DNA of 64,000 bases, from assembly GCA_027314025.1 (NCBI GenBank), contig DAHVCP010000046.1:1-64000 (forward strand), in the 5' to 3' direction. The stretch's first letter is position 1; the number at the start of each line of letters is the position of its first letter. Source of the stretch: Acidobacteriota bacterium. Its GTDB lineage: Bacteria; Acidobacteriota; Terriglobia; Terriglobales; SCQP01. The position numbers were made by a program, and so were the translations under genes. This document shows positions 24,719 to 33,402 of this stretch, piece after piece. The notes under the pieces are model-generated. The model had not been told where the DNA came from. It ran no database searches and saw only the letters and a list, made by a program, of their open reading frames with translations.

Positions 24719-26073
24719 GCGCGCCGCCGCCCACGCCGGATCGTGCCGCCGGCGCCGCGGCGGGCGCCGCGACGGGCGTTCCGGCCGATGCCCCGGCCGG
24801 CGGCGGGCCGGGGGCGGCGCAGCGCCCGGGGCATTACCGCTGGAGCATCTGCGCGCTGCTGTTTTTCGCCACCACCATCAACTACATGGACCGGCAGGTG
24901 CTGGGCTTGCTGGCCCCGCTGCTGCAAACGAAATTCCATTGGAGCCAGCTGCAATACGGCTACATCATCATGGCCTTCCAGGCCGCGTACGCCATCGGCC
25001 TGCTGTCCATGGGCCGGCTGATTGACCGCATCGGCACGCGGCTGGGCTATGCGATTTCCATCGCCATTTGGAGCGTGTCGGCGATGGGCCACGCGCTGGC
25101 CAACACGGTCTTCGAGTTCGGCGTGGCGCGGTTTTGCCTGGGGCTGGGGGAAGCGGGCAACTTTCCCGCGGCGATCAAGGCGGTGGCGGAGTGGTTCCCG
25201 AAAAAAGAGCGGGCGCTGGCCACCGGCATCTTCAACTCCGGCACCAACGTCGGCGCCACGATCGCGCCGCTGGTGGTGCCGTGGATCGCGGTGCATTGGG
25301 GCTGGCGGTTCGGATTTCTGTTCACCGGATTTTTCAGCGCCATCTGGGTGGTCTGCTGGCTGATCATCTATCGCCTGCCGGAGCGGCACCAGCGGGTGCG
25401 GGCGGCGGAGCTGGCCTACATCCGCTCCGATCCGCCGGAGCCGAAAGTGCGGGTGCCGTGGGCGCGGCTGCTGCCGCATCGCGAGACCTGGGCGTTCATT
25501 CTGGGCAAGTTCCTCACCGATCCGGTGTGGTGGTTCCTGCTGTTTTGGCTGCCCAAATACCTCAACCAAAAAGAGCACCTGTCGCTGCTGGCGATGGGCC
25601 TGCCGCTGGTGGTCATTTATAACGCCGCCAGCGTAGGCAGCATCTTTGGCGGCTGGCTGCCGGAGCGGCTGCTGGCGCGGGGCTGGCCGCTGAACCGGGC
25701 GCGGAAAACGGCGATGCTGGTCTGCGCGCTTGCGGTGGTGCCCATCTTCGCGGTTGGCGACATTCGGGGCGTGTGGGGCCAGATCGCGCTGCTCAGCTTG
25801 GCGGCGGCGGCGCACCAGGGCTGGTCGGCGAATCTGTTCACCTTGGTCTCGGATTTGTTTCCCCGGCCGGCGGTGGCGTCGGTGGTTGGCATCGGCGGCT
25901 TCGCCGGGGCCATCGGCGGCATGCTGATCGCCGGGTTCACCGGCTGGGTGCTGCAAACCACCAACAGCTACGTGCCGGTGTTCACCATGGCCGCCGGGGC
26001 GTATGTGGTGAGCTGGCTGATCATTCAGCGCCTGACGCCGCGGCTGGAGCCGGCCAAGCTGCCGGCGGCGTAG
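24715..26073 (+). CDS. MFS transporter, hexuronate (ExuT-like)
   Basis: A 452-residue major facilitator with twelve predicted membrane segments after a Pro/Ala-rich leader of about 40 residues. Anion:cation symporter features include TTINYMDRQVLGLLAPLLQ, GRLIDRIGTRLG, LGLGEAGNFPAAIKAVAEWFPKKERALATGIFNSGTNVGA and WWFLLFWLPKYL, typical of ExuT/hexuronate carriers. A GTG start at 24715 overlaps the SDR stop (GTGA), consistent with coupling. It would import glucuronate or galacturonate with protons for the enzymes encoded just upstream. Confidence 0.9.
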   Translation: MSAPPPTPDRAAGAAAGAATGVPADAPAGGGPGAAQRPGHYRWSICALLFFATTINYMDRQVLGLLAPLLQTKFHWSQLQYGYIIMAFQAAYAIGLLSMGRLIDRIGTRLGYAISIAIWSVSAMGHALANTVFEFGVARFCLGLGEAGNFPAAIKAVAEWFPKKERALATGIFNSGTNVGATIAPLVVPWIAVHWGWRFGFLFTGFFSAIWVVCWLIIYRLPERHQRVRAAELAYIRSDPPEPKVRVPWARLLPHRETWAFILGKFLTDPVWWFLLFWLPKYLNQKEHLSLLAMGLPLVVIYNAASVGSIFGGWLPERLLARGWPLNRARKTAMLVCALAVVPIFAVGDIRGVWGQIALLSLAAAAHQGWSANLFTLVSDLFPRPAVASVVGIGGFAGAIGGMLIAGFTGWVLQTTNSYVPVFTMAAGAYVVSWLIIQRLTPRLEPAKLPAA

Positions 26074-26114
26074 GCCGCGGGCGGGCGGCTGCGCCGATCA
26101 GCCGTGGCGGCGGA

Positions 26115-26735
26115 TTACGGATGCGGCGGGCCGGGCGCCATGGGCATGGCGCGGCAGTGGGCCGGCGGCTGGAAGCGGCTGGCGGGCGGCGCGGCCAAGC
26201 TGATGTTCGTCCAATCCACGCGCAGCGCGTGGCCTTTGTCGTCACGGCCCACGATGCGCAGCGGCATATAGCGCAGATCGGTGGCGAGCCAAATGCGCGA
26301 GGTCCAGTGCTGCCCGCTGGCATCGGTATAGACCACGCGTTTGATGTCGGCCGGATGACCGTTGGCATGGCCGGCGCCGAGATCGGTGACGGAAATGCTG
26401 TGGCGCATTTGCTTTTCCCAGTTCAAGGGATCGAGCGCCGGGTTCAGCGGCATCGCCATGCACATGTGCTCCTGGGGCATGACCATGAAGCTCTTGTGCT
26501 GGGCGAGCAGCATGATGGTGTACATGCCGGCGGCCTGGCCGGGGGCATTCATCGCGGCGCGGAGCTTGTCGTGGTCGCGCTCGATGCGCTCGGTCACGGT
26601 CCGCCCCTGGCTGTGAATCACCATGGTCGCGCTGTAGGTCACCGGACTGGGGGGCAATTTCTGCGCGCGGGCCGCCAGCGGCGCCGCCGCGCATGCCAAT
26701 ACCAGAACCATCCATCCCTGCCGCGTTTTCCGCAT
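26115..26735 (-). CDS. Exported protein of unknown function
   Basis: A 206-residue protein with a Sec signal peptide (MRKTRQGWMVLVLACAAAPLAARAQ). The mature part, Met-rich around residues 80-115, reads like a beta-rich periplasmic protein: YSATMVIHSQGRTVTERIERDHDKLRAAM, SFMVMPQEHMCMAMPLNP, WTSRIWLATDLRYMPLRIVGRDD. The pattern is reminiscent of DUF4412-type proteins, but I do not claim the family. It converges with the transporter gene 41 bases away, and no operon partner is evident. Confidence 0.75.
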   Translation of the reverse strand: MRKTRQGWMVLVLACAAAPLAARAQKLPPSPVTYSATMVIHSQGRTVTERIERDHDKLRAAMNAPGQAAGMYTIMLLAQHKSFMVMPQEHMCMAMPLNPALDPLNWEKQMRHSISVTDLGAGHANGHPADIKRVVYTDASGQHWTSRIWLATDLRYMPLRIVGRDDKGHALRVDWTNISLAAPPASRFQPPAHCRAMPMAPGPPHP

Positions 26736-26854
26736 GGATCCTGCTTTCTGGGCGGGCCGGCTTCGGTCCGAGCCAGGCTGGCCGCGCCCAACCCAGGCTT
26801 AGTATAGCCCGGCGGCATCGCGCCGCCCGGGCCCGGCCAGCCGCGCGCAGCGCG

Positions 26855-26990
26855 ACCGTACGCAAGCCGGAGGCATACCCCACGTTGGGCGCGGCGGGAG
26901 CACTCGCGCGGCGGGAATACTCGCGCCGGCGCGTGGGGCGGGCGGCGCGAGGCAGCCGAGGACGGCCATCCCACTTTCTCCGCGCCGGCG
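26855..26990. repeat. REP-like elements, families C and A
   Basis: Family C (CAAGCCGGAGGCATACCCCA) begins near 26862 and a family A copy lies at 26951-26974, arranged as in the block at 13050-13180 but with the family B hairpin largely lost. The block lies upstream of the 26115 gene and downstream of the GH31 gene. Confidence 0.7.
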
Positions 26991-27102
26991 GGGAGCACGA
27001 CCGCGGACGGGCCTGCCCGCGGTCTTCGCAGTCGGGGAAACGACGAGCTGACAACCGCGAGGCTCATTCCGCGCCGGGGGCCGGGCGCCAGCGTGGGCGG
27101 CG

Positions 27103-29637
27103 CTAGGCGCCGGCGATGCGGAGGGGCCAGGCCGCGGCATGGGCATCGCGTTTGGGGCCGGAGCGAGACAAGCTGCGGCGGCGGTCGTTCCAGCGCAGGC
27201 GCGTGAGGCTGTATTCGCCGCGTTCGTAGGCGTAGCTTTGGCCGTCGTCGTCGTAAAGATCGAAGCGGGCGTTGGCGCCGGGATAGACGCGGATCTCGGC
27301 GATGGCCTGCGGCTGGCCGGCGTTGAGGATGGGCTGGCCGAAAGGCACAATCGAGCCGGCGCGAACGAAGAGCGGCAGGCGGTCAATGGGGGCTTCGACC
27401 TCGATCCATTGGCCGCCGGCGTGGCGGGCTTCGGTCCAGTAGTCGTACCAATCGGCGCCGGCGGGAAGATAGACGCGCTTGCGCGTCTGGCCCTGCTCGG
27501 TGACCGGGGCGACCAGGAACGCCGGGCCGAACATATATTGGTCGCCGATCGCCTCGGCTTGCGGGTCGCCGGGAAAATCCATGAACAAGGCGCGCATGTA
27601 GGGCGCGCCGGTGCGGTGGGTGCGCCAGGCGAGGGAATAGATGTAGGGCAGCAGGGCGTAGCGCAGGCGGAGATATTTTTCCAGAATTGGCTCGGCCTGC
27701 TTGCCGTAGGACCAGACGTTGTTTTCCCGCCGCGTGCCGTGGGTGCGGAAGATGGGGAGAAACGCGCCGTACTGGAACCAGCGCGTGTAGAGCTCGGGGT
27801 AGTCGTCGTAATGGCCGACGTTTTCGCGGCAATCGTCCGGCGAGAGCAGGGGCGGATGCTGGGGAATGTGCACCGGCGGCAGCGGCTGCCAGCCGCCGAT
27901 GTCCTGGGTCCAATGCGCCAAGCCGGAGGCGCAGAAGTTGAGGCCGGTGGGGATTTGGCGGCGCAGCGTGTCCCAGGTCGGGAAAATGTCCGAGGACCAA
28001 AACATGGCGCCGTGGCGCTGGGCGCCGAGCCAGGCGGCGCGGGCGAGAATGAGCACGCGGCGGTTGCCGATGTCGCGGCGATGGCCGTGGTAGACGGCGC
28101 CGGTGTGGAAGAAGGGATAGATGTTGTAGAAGCGGGAGCCGGGGCCGAGGGAGAAATAGCTGTGGTTGGGCGGGAGGTCGGGCTCGGTTTCATCCAGCCA
28201 AAGGGCGTCGAAGGCGCGGCTGAGGATGTTGTCGCGGATGGCGCGCCAATACCATTCCGCCGCCTCGGGGTTGGTGGAGTCAATGTCGGAGCCGGCGCGG
28301 TCGTAGGGCAGGCCGTCGGTGGGCGTGCCGTCGGCAAGATGCTCGAACCAGCCGCGGCGGCGCAGCATTTCATAGAAGCGGCTGCCGGGGGCGAAGCGCG
28401 GCCAGACGCTGATCATGGACTGGAAGCCCATGGCGTGCAGCTCGCGGTTCATGGCCTCGGGATCGGGCCAGTGCTTCGGGTCGAAGTCCAGTTGGCCCAT
28501 CTTGGTCCAGTAGAACCAATCGAGCACGATGTAGTCGGCGGGCAGGTTGCGCCGGCGGTAGCCGCGGGCCACCGCGGTCATCTCCTTTTGCGTGCGGTAG
28601 CGATTCTTGCATTGGATGAAGCCGTAGGCGCCCTTGGGCAGCAGCGGCGTGGCGCCGGTGAGGCGGCGGTAACCGGCGTAGATGGCGTCGGCGTCGGGCC
28701 CGGCGATCAGGAAGAAGGACACGCGGTTGCCGACCTGCGAGGTCCAGGTGGTGTGTTCGTTGAAGCCGGGGATGACGGTGGTTTTGGAGGGATTGTCCCA
28801 GATGACGCCGTAGCCGCGGTTGGTGACCAGGAAGGGGATGCCCAGGCTTTCGCCGGCGGGGGCGGTGTAGTCGTGCCAGCAGCGGATGGGATGATCGCGA
28901 TGATCAAGGTAGCCTTCCTGGTTTTGGCCCAGGCCGTAATAGCGCTCGCCGGAAGGGGCGCGGAAGGTGGCGCCGACTTGGAAAAAGGCCTCGTCGGGGG
29001 GACGGCGGTCGTAGGTGATGTCGAAATTGCCGTCCTTCTCGTTGGGTTGGGTCTGGCTCCAGCCCTCCATCACCAGCAGCGGCGGGCGGTGCGCGGCGGA
29101 CGGAAGGGCGGCCGCGGCGGCGCCCGCGCCGGCGTCCGCGCCGGTCACGGATTCGAAGATGATGGGGGCCGGAGGCGTGGAACCGGTGAAGAACCAGCCG
29201 GGGGTGTTGGGCGGGGCGGGCGGGTAGGGGTGGATTTTGGGGACGATGACGCGCAGGCGCGGTGAGCTGTAGATGTCGGCGTGTTCGGTGCCGGTGCGGC
29301 GCCAGCCCGCCACCACCGGGCGGGCGATGAAGCCGATGCCCGGCGCGGCCAGCGCCTCAGCGCGGTCCATGCTGAGCGTGACGCGGACGATGTTGTCGCC
29401 GTAGGGCTCGAGAGTGATGGTGGCCTGGCCGCGGGGAATGATGACCGGCGGTTCGGGCCACGGCCGCGGGCGCGGCGGGGCGGCGGCTGGCGCGGCCGCT
29501 GACGCGGCGCCTGAGGCAGGGTCCGGCGCGGCGACGGAAGCGGCGGCGGCTTGGGTTGTGGCGATTGCGCCGCCAGCGAGGCTGGCTAGGGCGCCTTGCA
29601 ACCATTCTCTGCGGGTAGGCATGGCTCTGGCGTGCAT
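27103..29637 (-). CDS. GH31 family alpha-xylosidase/alpha-glucosidase, exported
   Basis: An 844-residue glycoside hydrolase of family 31 with a Tat-like signal (PTRREWLQGALASLAGG). It has an N-terminal beta-sandwich, a catalytic barrel starting at GAYGFIQCKNRYRTQKEM, and C-terminal beta domains. The nucleophile is probably D482 in LWLDETEPD and the acid/base D550 in WSSDIFP. The WLDETEPD form and the QCKNRY segment resemble alpha-xylosidases more than maltase-type enzymes. It would release xylose or glucose from oligosaccharides such as xyloglucan fragments in the periplasm. A linker of Ala/Pro repeats follows the signal. ATGs at 29637 and 29622 are both possible starts. It stands alone, flanked by repeat-bearing gaps. 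Confidence 0.88.
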   Translation of the reverse strand: MHARAMPTRREWLQGALASLAGGAIATTQAAAASVAAPDPASGAASAAAPAAAPPRPRPWPEPPVIIPRGQATITLEPYGDNIVRVTLSMDRAEALAAPGIGFIARPVVAGWRRTGTEHADIYSSPRLRVIVPKIHPYPPAPPNTPGWFFTGSTPPAPIIFESVTGADAGAGAAAAALPSAAHRPPLLVMEGWSQTQPNEKDGNFDITYDRRPPDEAFFQVGATFRAPSGERYYGLGQNQEGYLDHRDHPIRCWHDYTAPAGESLGIPFLVTNRGYGVIWDNPSKTTVIPGFNEHTTWTSQVGNRVSFFLIAGPDADAIYAGYRRLTGATPLLPKGAYGFIQCKNRYRTQKEMTAVARGYRRRNLPADYIVLDWFYWTKMGQLDFDPKHWPDPEAMNRELHAMGFQSMISVWPRFAPGSRFYEMLRRRGWFEHLADGTPTDGLPYDRAGSDIDSTNPEAAEWYWRAIRDNILSRAFDALWLDETEPDLPPNHSYFSLGPGSRFYNIYPFFHTGAVYHGHRRDIGNRRVLILARAAWLGAQRHGAMFWSSDIFPTWDTLRRQIPTGLNFCASGLAHWTQDIGGWQPLPPVHIPQHPPLLSPDDCRENVGHYDDYPELYTRWFQYGAFLPIFRTHGTRRENNVWSYGKQAEPILEKYLRLRYALLPYIYSLAWRTHRTGAPYMRALFMDFPGDPQAEAIGDQYMFGPAFLVAPVTEQGQTRKRVYLPAGADWYDYWTEARHAGGQWIEVEAPIDRLPLFVRAGSIVPFGQPILNAGQPQAIAEIRVYPGANARFDLYDDDGQSYAYERGEYSLTRLRWNDRRRSLSRSGPKRDAHAAAWPLRIAGA

Positions 29638-30372
29638 TGTACTCGCGTAGGGGGCAGGCGTGGCGATGGGGCCCGCGCCTATCCATGGGCCGCTTAATAG
29701 GCCGCAGCCGGGTCAGGGCGCCGGACCCGAAGCGGCGTTGCAAGCCGGCCCACCCGCGCCCCAGGCAGAGCCGGCCCGAGCGGCGCCGGGGAGACGGCAT
29801 GGCCCGCCGCCGCCAGCACGCCGACGCCGAGGGCGTGGCACTGACCGGCGCGCCAGCACCTGACGTGCCGCTCCCGTTTGCGAGCTGCCGTACTGGCCGA
29901 GGGCGAATTCTGCTTGGCCATCGGTCCCCTCCGTTGGCCGCGGCGCTCAGTTCCAGCGCGGCCAGTTGGACTTAATTATGCTCCCGGCGGGGAATCGAGC
30001 CCGAGAATACCGGGAATCCTTTAACAGCAGAGTAGTAACTAGGGCGGTGCAAACGCCGGCAATCGCCGGTAAAACGCCGCGGAGTTCGGGGCGCCGGCGG
30101 CCCAGGGCGGCAGGCGGCCGCCGGAAACGCGCGTTGGCGTGGACCAGGCGGATCCAGGCGATGGGCTAGTGGGCGCTGGGCGATTTCCCCTACTGGGTGG
30201 TTTGTCGGCTGGGCGTTGCTGGAGACGGCCGATCGGGAGGTGACCGCACCAGGCGAGTAAAAAGTGCCCGCTCTTGGGAAAAGATGTGAACGATTTTTCC
30301 TTCCAGCGGTAAGCGAGACACGGGAATGCAGGAGATCCGCATCGAGCGAAACGGCAGGCGAAATGCTGGGGA
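29638..30372. other. 735-base gap with a half REP element and gene debris
   Basis: The left end carries a partial family E tail (GGGGCCCGCGCCTATCCATG near 29668). A short minus-strand frame at 29694-29921 has a good ribosome site but no family. The right 370 bases include a small palindrome (CCGGCAATCGCCGG near 30058) and probably the promoter of the DUF4382 gene. No strong promoter was recognised. Confidence 0.5.
29694..29921 (-). CDS. Possible small basic protein or decayed gene start
   Basis: A 75-residue frame opening MAKQNSPSASTAARKRER behind GGAGGGG placed 5 bases before the ATG. The first 18 residues look like a genuine protein start. The remainder (Ala/Gly/Pro/Arg) looks like out-of-frame GC-rich DNA. 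It may be a truncated gene. Low confidence. Confidence 0.25.
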   Translation of the reverse strand: MAKQNSPSASTAARKRERHVRCWRAGQCHALGVGVLAAAGHAVSPAPLGPALPGARVGRLATPLRVRRPDPAAAY

Positions 30373-31848
30373 ATGGGCATGGACACTTCTCGGCAGTTCC
30401 GGCTTTCGGTAGTGTTTGGCACGATTTCGGCTCTGGGTCTGGCGCTCGGTCTCGCCGCTTGCGGCGGCAACAATTCCGTGACCACCACGACGCCTACCTA
30501 TGGGACCGTCAACACGTCCATGAGTGACCCGGCGCCGTGCGCGACGGCCACTAACGGACCTTTCTCCGCCGTCTATGTAACGGTTACCGATGTGCAGGCG
30601 AGCACCAGCGCAACGGCCCAGGCGGGAAGCAGCGGCTGGGTGGATTTGACACCGAACCTGAAAAACGCCCCGCAGCAGATCAATCTGCTGGGCGCGGCCA
30701 GCCAATCCTGCATGCTGGCGCAACTGGGGGACAACCAGGAATTGGCGCCGGGCACCTACCAGCAAATTCGCCTGTACTTGGCGCCGAGCGCGACGTCGTC
30801 CATTACGCCGTCGAACGCCTGCTCCACGGTTTCCACCTCCGGCGGACAGACCTCGGCGAACTGCGTGGTGCTGGCGGGCGGCACGACCGTCAATTTGGAT
30901 TTGTCGAGCGAGGCGCAGACGGGGCTGAAGATTCCCTCTGGGCAGATCGCCGGCGGCCAGTTCGTGGTGGCGGCAGGGAAGACCAGCGACCTGGACATCA
31001 ACTTCAATTCCTGCGCCTCGATCGTGGCGGAAGGCACCGGCGCCTACCGCCTGAAGCCGGTGCTGACGGCGGGCGAGGTGACGGCGACGTCGGATTCCAT
31101 CAACGGAACATTGACGAACCTGCCCAGCGGCGGCAAAGCGCTGGTGACGCTGGAAACGACGAACGGGAACGGCGTGGACCACGTGGTGATGGAAACGACG
31201 CCGGATTCCAGCGGCAATTTTGTCTTCTGTCCGGTCGGTTCGGGCACGTATGACGTGGTGGCTGATGCCATCGGCAGCAACAACATCGCCGACGCGGCGA
31301 CGGTGGTGACGGGGGTGACGGCGGGCGAGACTGTGGGCAATATGCCCCTGGTCGCGGTGGCTTCGCCGGGAACGCCGGCGACGATCACCGGGCAGGTCAG
31401 CACGGCGCCGGTGGTGACCGCGGGCGAGGACGTTTCCGTGGGGGCGTTGCAGCCGATCACGGAGATGGTGAACGGCCAGTCGGCGACGGTGCAGATCACC
31501 GTTCCGCTGCTGGGTGCCACCTCGCCGCTGGCGTCCATCACCACGGCGACCACGCCGACCTCGGGAGCGGCTTGCGCGACGGGGACTGACTGCCAGTCCT
31601 ACAGCCTGCCGGTGCCGGCGGCCAACGCCAACGTCGGGGCCTACTCCAGCGGGACGGTCAGCTACCAGCAAAGCTCTACGACGCCGGTTCCCTACGGCGT
31701 GGACGCGCTGGCGCCGAATTGCACCGCCTCAGGGGCGACGACCACCGCCGAGCAGACCACGACCAATAATTCGGCCAAGACTCCGCTGACGGTGACGGCG
31801 GGGACAACCAGCAACGCTGAGGAGCTGAGCTTTACCGGCTGCTCCTAG
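30373..31848 (+). CDS. DUF4382-domain lipoprotein
   Basis: A 491-residue protein with a lipobox (LALGLAACGG), placing it in a membrane as a lipoprotein. The first half matches the DUF4382 pattern: VYVTVTDVQA, WVDLTPNLKNAPQQINLLG, LAPGTYQQIRLYL, and a Thr/Ser-rich beta domain. The second half has carboxypeptidase-regulatory-like strands (GTLTNLPSGGKALVTLE, GNFVFCPVGSGTYDVVADAIG) and a Thr-rich C-terminus with three spaced Cys that may form disulfides. Function is unknown; such proteins are common in Acidobacteriota envelopes. ATG 30373 or 30379 both fit. A strong terminator follows at 31890. Confidence 0.85.
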   Translation: MGMDTSRQFRLSVVFGTISALGLALGLAACGGNNSVTTTTPTYGTVNTSMSDPAPCATATNGPFSAVYVTVTDVQASTSATAQAGSSGWVDLTPNLKNAPQQINLLGAASQSCMLAQLGDNQELAPGTYQQIRLYLAPSATSSITPSNACSTVSTSGGQTSANCVVLAGGTTVNLDLSSEAQTGLKIPSGQIAGGQFVVAAGKTSDLDINFNSCASIVAEGTGAYRLKPVLTAGEVTATSDSINGTLTNLPSGGKALVTLETTNGNGVDHVVMETTPDSSGNFVFCPVGSGTYDVVADAIGSNNIADAATVVTGVTAGETVGNMPLVAVASPGTPATITGQVSTAPVVTAGEDVSVGALQPITEMVNGQSATVQITVPLLGATSPLASITTATTPTSGAACATGTDCQSYSLPVPAANANVGAYSSGTVSYQQSSTTPVPYGVDALAPNCTASGATTTAEQTTTNNSAKTPLTVTAGTTSNAEELSFTGCS

Positions 31849-31889
31849 GCCGGTTCCGCCGCCGCTGGCGGCAACACAGCACACCGCCG

Positions 31890-31921
31890 CCGCGTCCGGG
31901 CAACCGGGCGCGGTTTTTTTT
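31890..31921 (+). terminator. Intrinsic terminator after the DUF4382 gene
   Basis: A ten-base stem, CCGCGTCCGG paired with CCGGGCGCGG around a short loop with one G-T pair, is followed by eight T residues. It begins 42 bases after the stop codon. This is the clearest rho-independent terminator in the window. Confidence 0.88.
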
Positions 31922-32116
31922 GCGCCCCATGGCGGCGATGTGGTTGGCGCCCCGCGCCGGGACTTCGCCCGCCTATTCTGCCCTTCTCGCGGACGCCTTG
32001 AGGTCGCGGAGCGGGTCCCAATCCGGTTCGTACCACTCCTCCTTGCGCGCGTCCATCACTCGGACCAGGTGCCCGGCCTTGCGGAGCCGCGCGGGCGGCA
32101 AGTTAGCCTCCCGCGC

Positions 32117-33196
32117 CTAGGGGACGTTGATTTGCAGGCCGGTGCTGACTTGCAGGGAGTTGCGGCGAAAACCGGGCTGGGGGTTGCCGATATAGCTGTC
32201 GGTGACGGTGGTGTTGAAGCCGAGGCGCTTGTAAATGGGGATGGCGAAGGTGGTGCTGCCGCTGGCCTGAAAGGCGCGGGCGTTGGTATAGGAGGGCTGG
32301 GCGCTGAGGCTCTCCGTCCATTGCAAGCTGCCCAATTTGCGCACGTAGGTCTCCGTCAGATCGGAGGCGAGAAAGCGTGTGCGCGGCGCGGTGAGGAACT
32401 GCTGGATGGTGAGGTGCACATCCGCCTTCAAATTGAAGTTGCTGAACGCCGTCCAGCCGATGCCGGAACCGTAGCTTTGCTGCAACTGGAGGCCCTGGGC
32501 GAAGTTGTGGTCGAGCTGGCCGCGAAACAGCGCGAAAAATTGGCGGCTGAAATATTGGTCCTGCTCGAGCTGGGAGGTGAAGACGCTGGTCTTCACCTGC
32601 GGATAACCAGGCTGGGAAAGACTGCCGTAGGTTTCTTGCAGACTGAACTGGGTATTGGAGCGGGGCGGCAGCCAGCTTACATCGGGGATGGGCCGGGTCA
32701 GATTGATGCTGGCGGTGTAGCTGCGCGAGGACTGCGTGGCGCTGACAAAGCTGAAGCCGCCGGCGATGGAGCCGTGCCAGGCCTGGAGGGCGTTGGGATG
32801 CTGCACGATGTAGTGCTTGTATAGCGGCGGCGCCAGGATCATGTGGATGCGCTTCAGCGGCCAAATGAGTTCCTCGCCGACGGGCGGGAGAATGTACAGC
32901 TTGCCGTCGGCATAGCTGAGGGTGCCGGTGACCGGCGCGCCCTTAACGCCGATGACCACCAGCGAGGCGCTGGTGTTCAAGGTCTGGATCTGGCTCCATT
33001 GCAGCGTGATGTTGCCCATCAGGTCGGCGTCGAAGACGATGGCGTGGGCGTCGGCGCGCACCAGCTTGCCGGCGACCTCGTCGCCGTTGCCCAGGGTCAG
33101 GGTGTCGGCGGCGTGGAGCAACGCGGACAGGACGAGAATCAACGCCAGGCCGGACGCGAGACGCGCGGCGCATTGGCTTGAACGGAAAAAATGCAT
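32117..33196 (-). CDS. Exported DUF481-like outer-membrane beta-barrel protein
   Basis: A 359-residue protein with a Sec signal (ending LHAAD). An N-terminal segment (LTLGNGDEVAGKLVRADAHAIVFDADLMGNITLQWSQIQTL) has the SH3-like pattern found before DUF481 domains. The rest is alternating beta-strands rich in aromatic residues (SFVSATQSSRSYTASINLTRP, NTQFSLQETYGSL, FFALFRGQLDHNFAQGLQLQQSYGSGIGW) ending QVSTGLQINVP, consistent with a YdiY-type outer-membrane barrel. Function unknown. It is divergent from the aminopeptidase gene with overlapping 5' ends of frames, so the two probably share a short promoter region around 33200-33400. Confidence 0.78.
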   Translation of the reverse strand: MHFFRSSQCAARLASGLALILVLSALLHAADTLTLGNGDEVAGKLVRADAHAIVFDADLMGNITLQWSQIQTLNTSASLVVIGVKGAPVTGTLSYADGKLYILPPVGEELIWPLKRIHMILAPPLYKHYIVQHPNALQAWHGSIAGGFSFVSATQSSRSYTASINLTRPIPDVSWLPPRSNTQFSLQETYGSLSQPGYPQVKTSVFTSQLEQDQYFSRQFFALFRGQLDHNFAQGLQLQQSYGSGIGWTAFSNFNLKADVHLTIQQFLTAPRTRFLASDLTETYVRKLGSLQWTESLSAQPSYTNARAFQASGSTTFAIPIYKRLGFNTTVTDSYIGNPQPGFRRNSLQVSTGLQINVP

Positions 33197-33402
33197 CGGA
33201 ACGCGGAAGTTTCCAGGAATCTATTTTCAGAGTACGCGATTGCGAAAACCGCGGGCCGAAAAAATGCACGCCGCGGCGTTACTTTTCAGCGCCGGATCGA
33301 GAGCGCGCGGCCGGCGCGTTCCGGCTGGGGTGGAATCGCAGCGCCTGCTCTGCGACGATGGCAGAGGACAACGCAGCGATGGAACCGATGCCACCCCACG
33401 CC

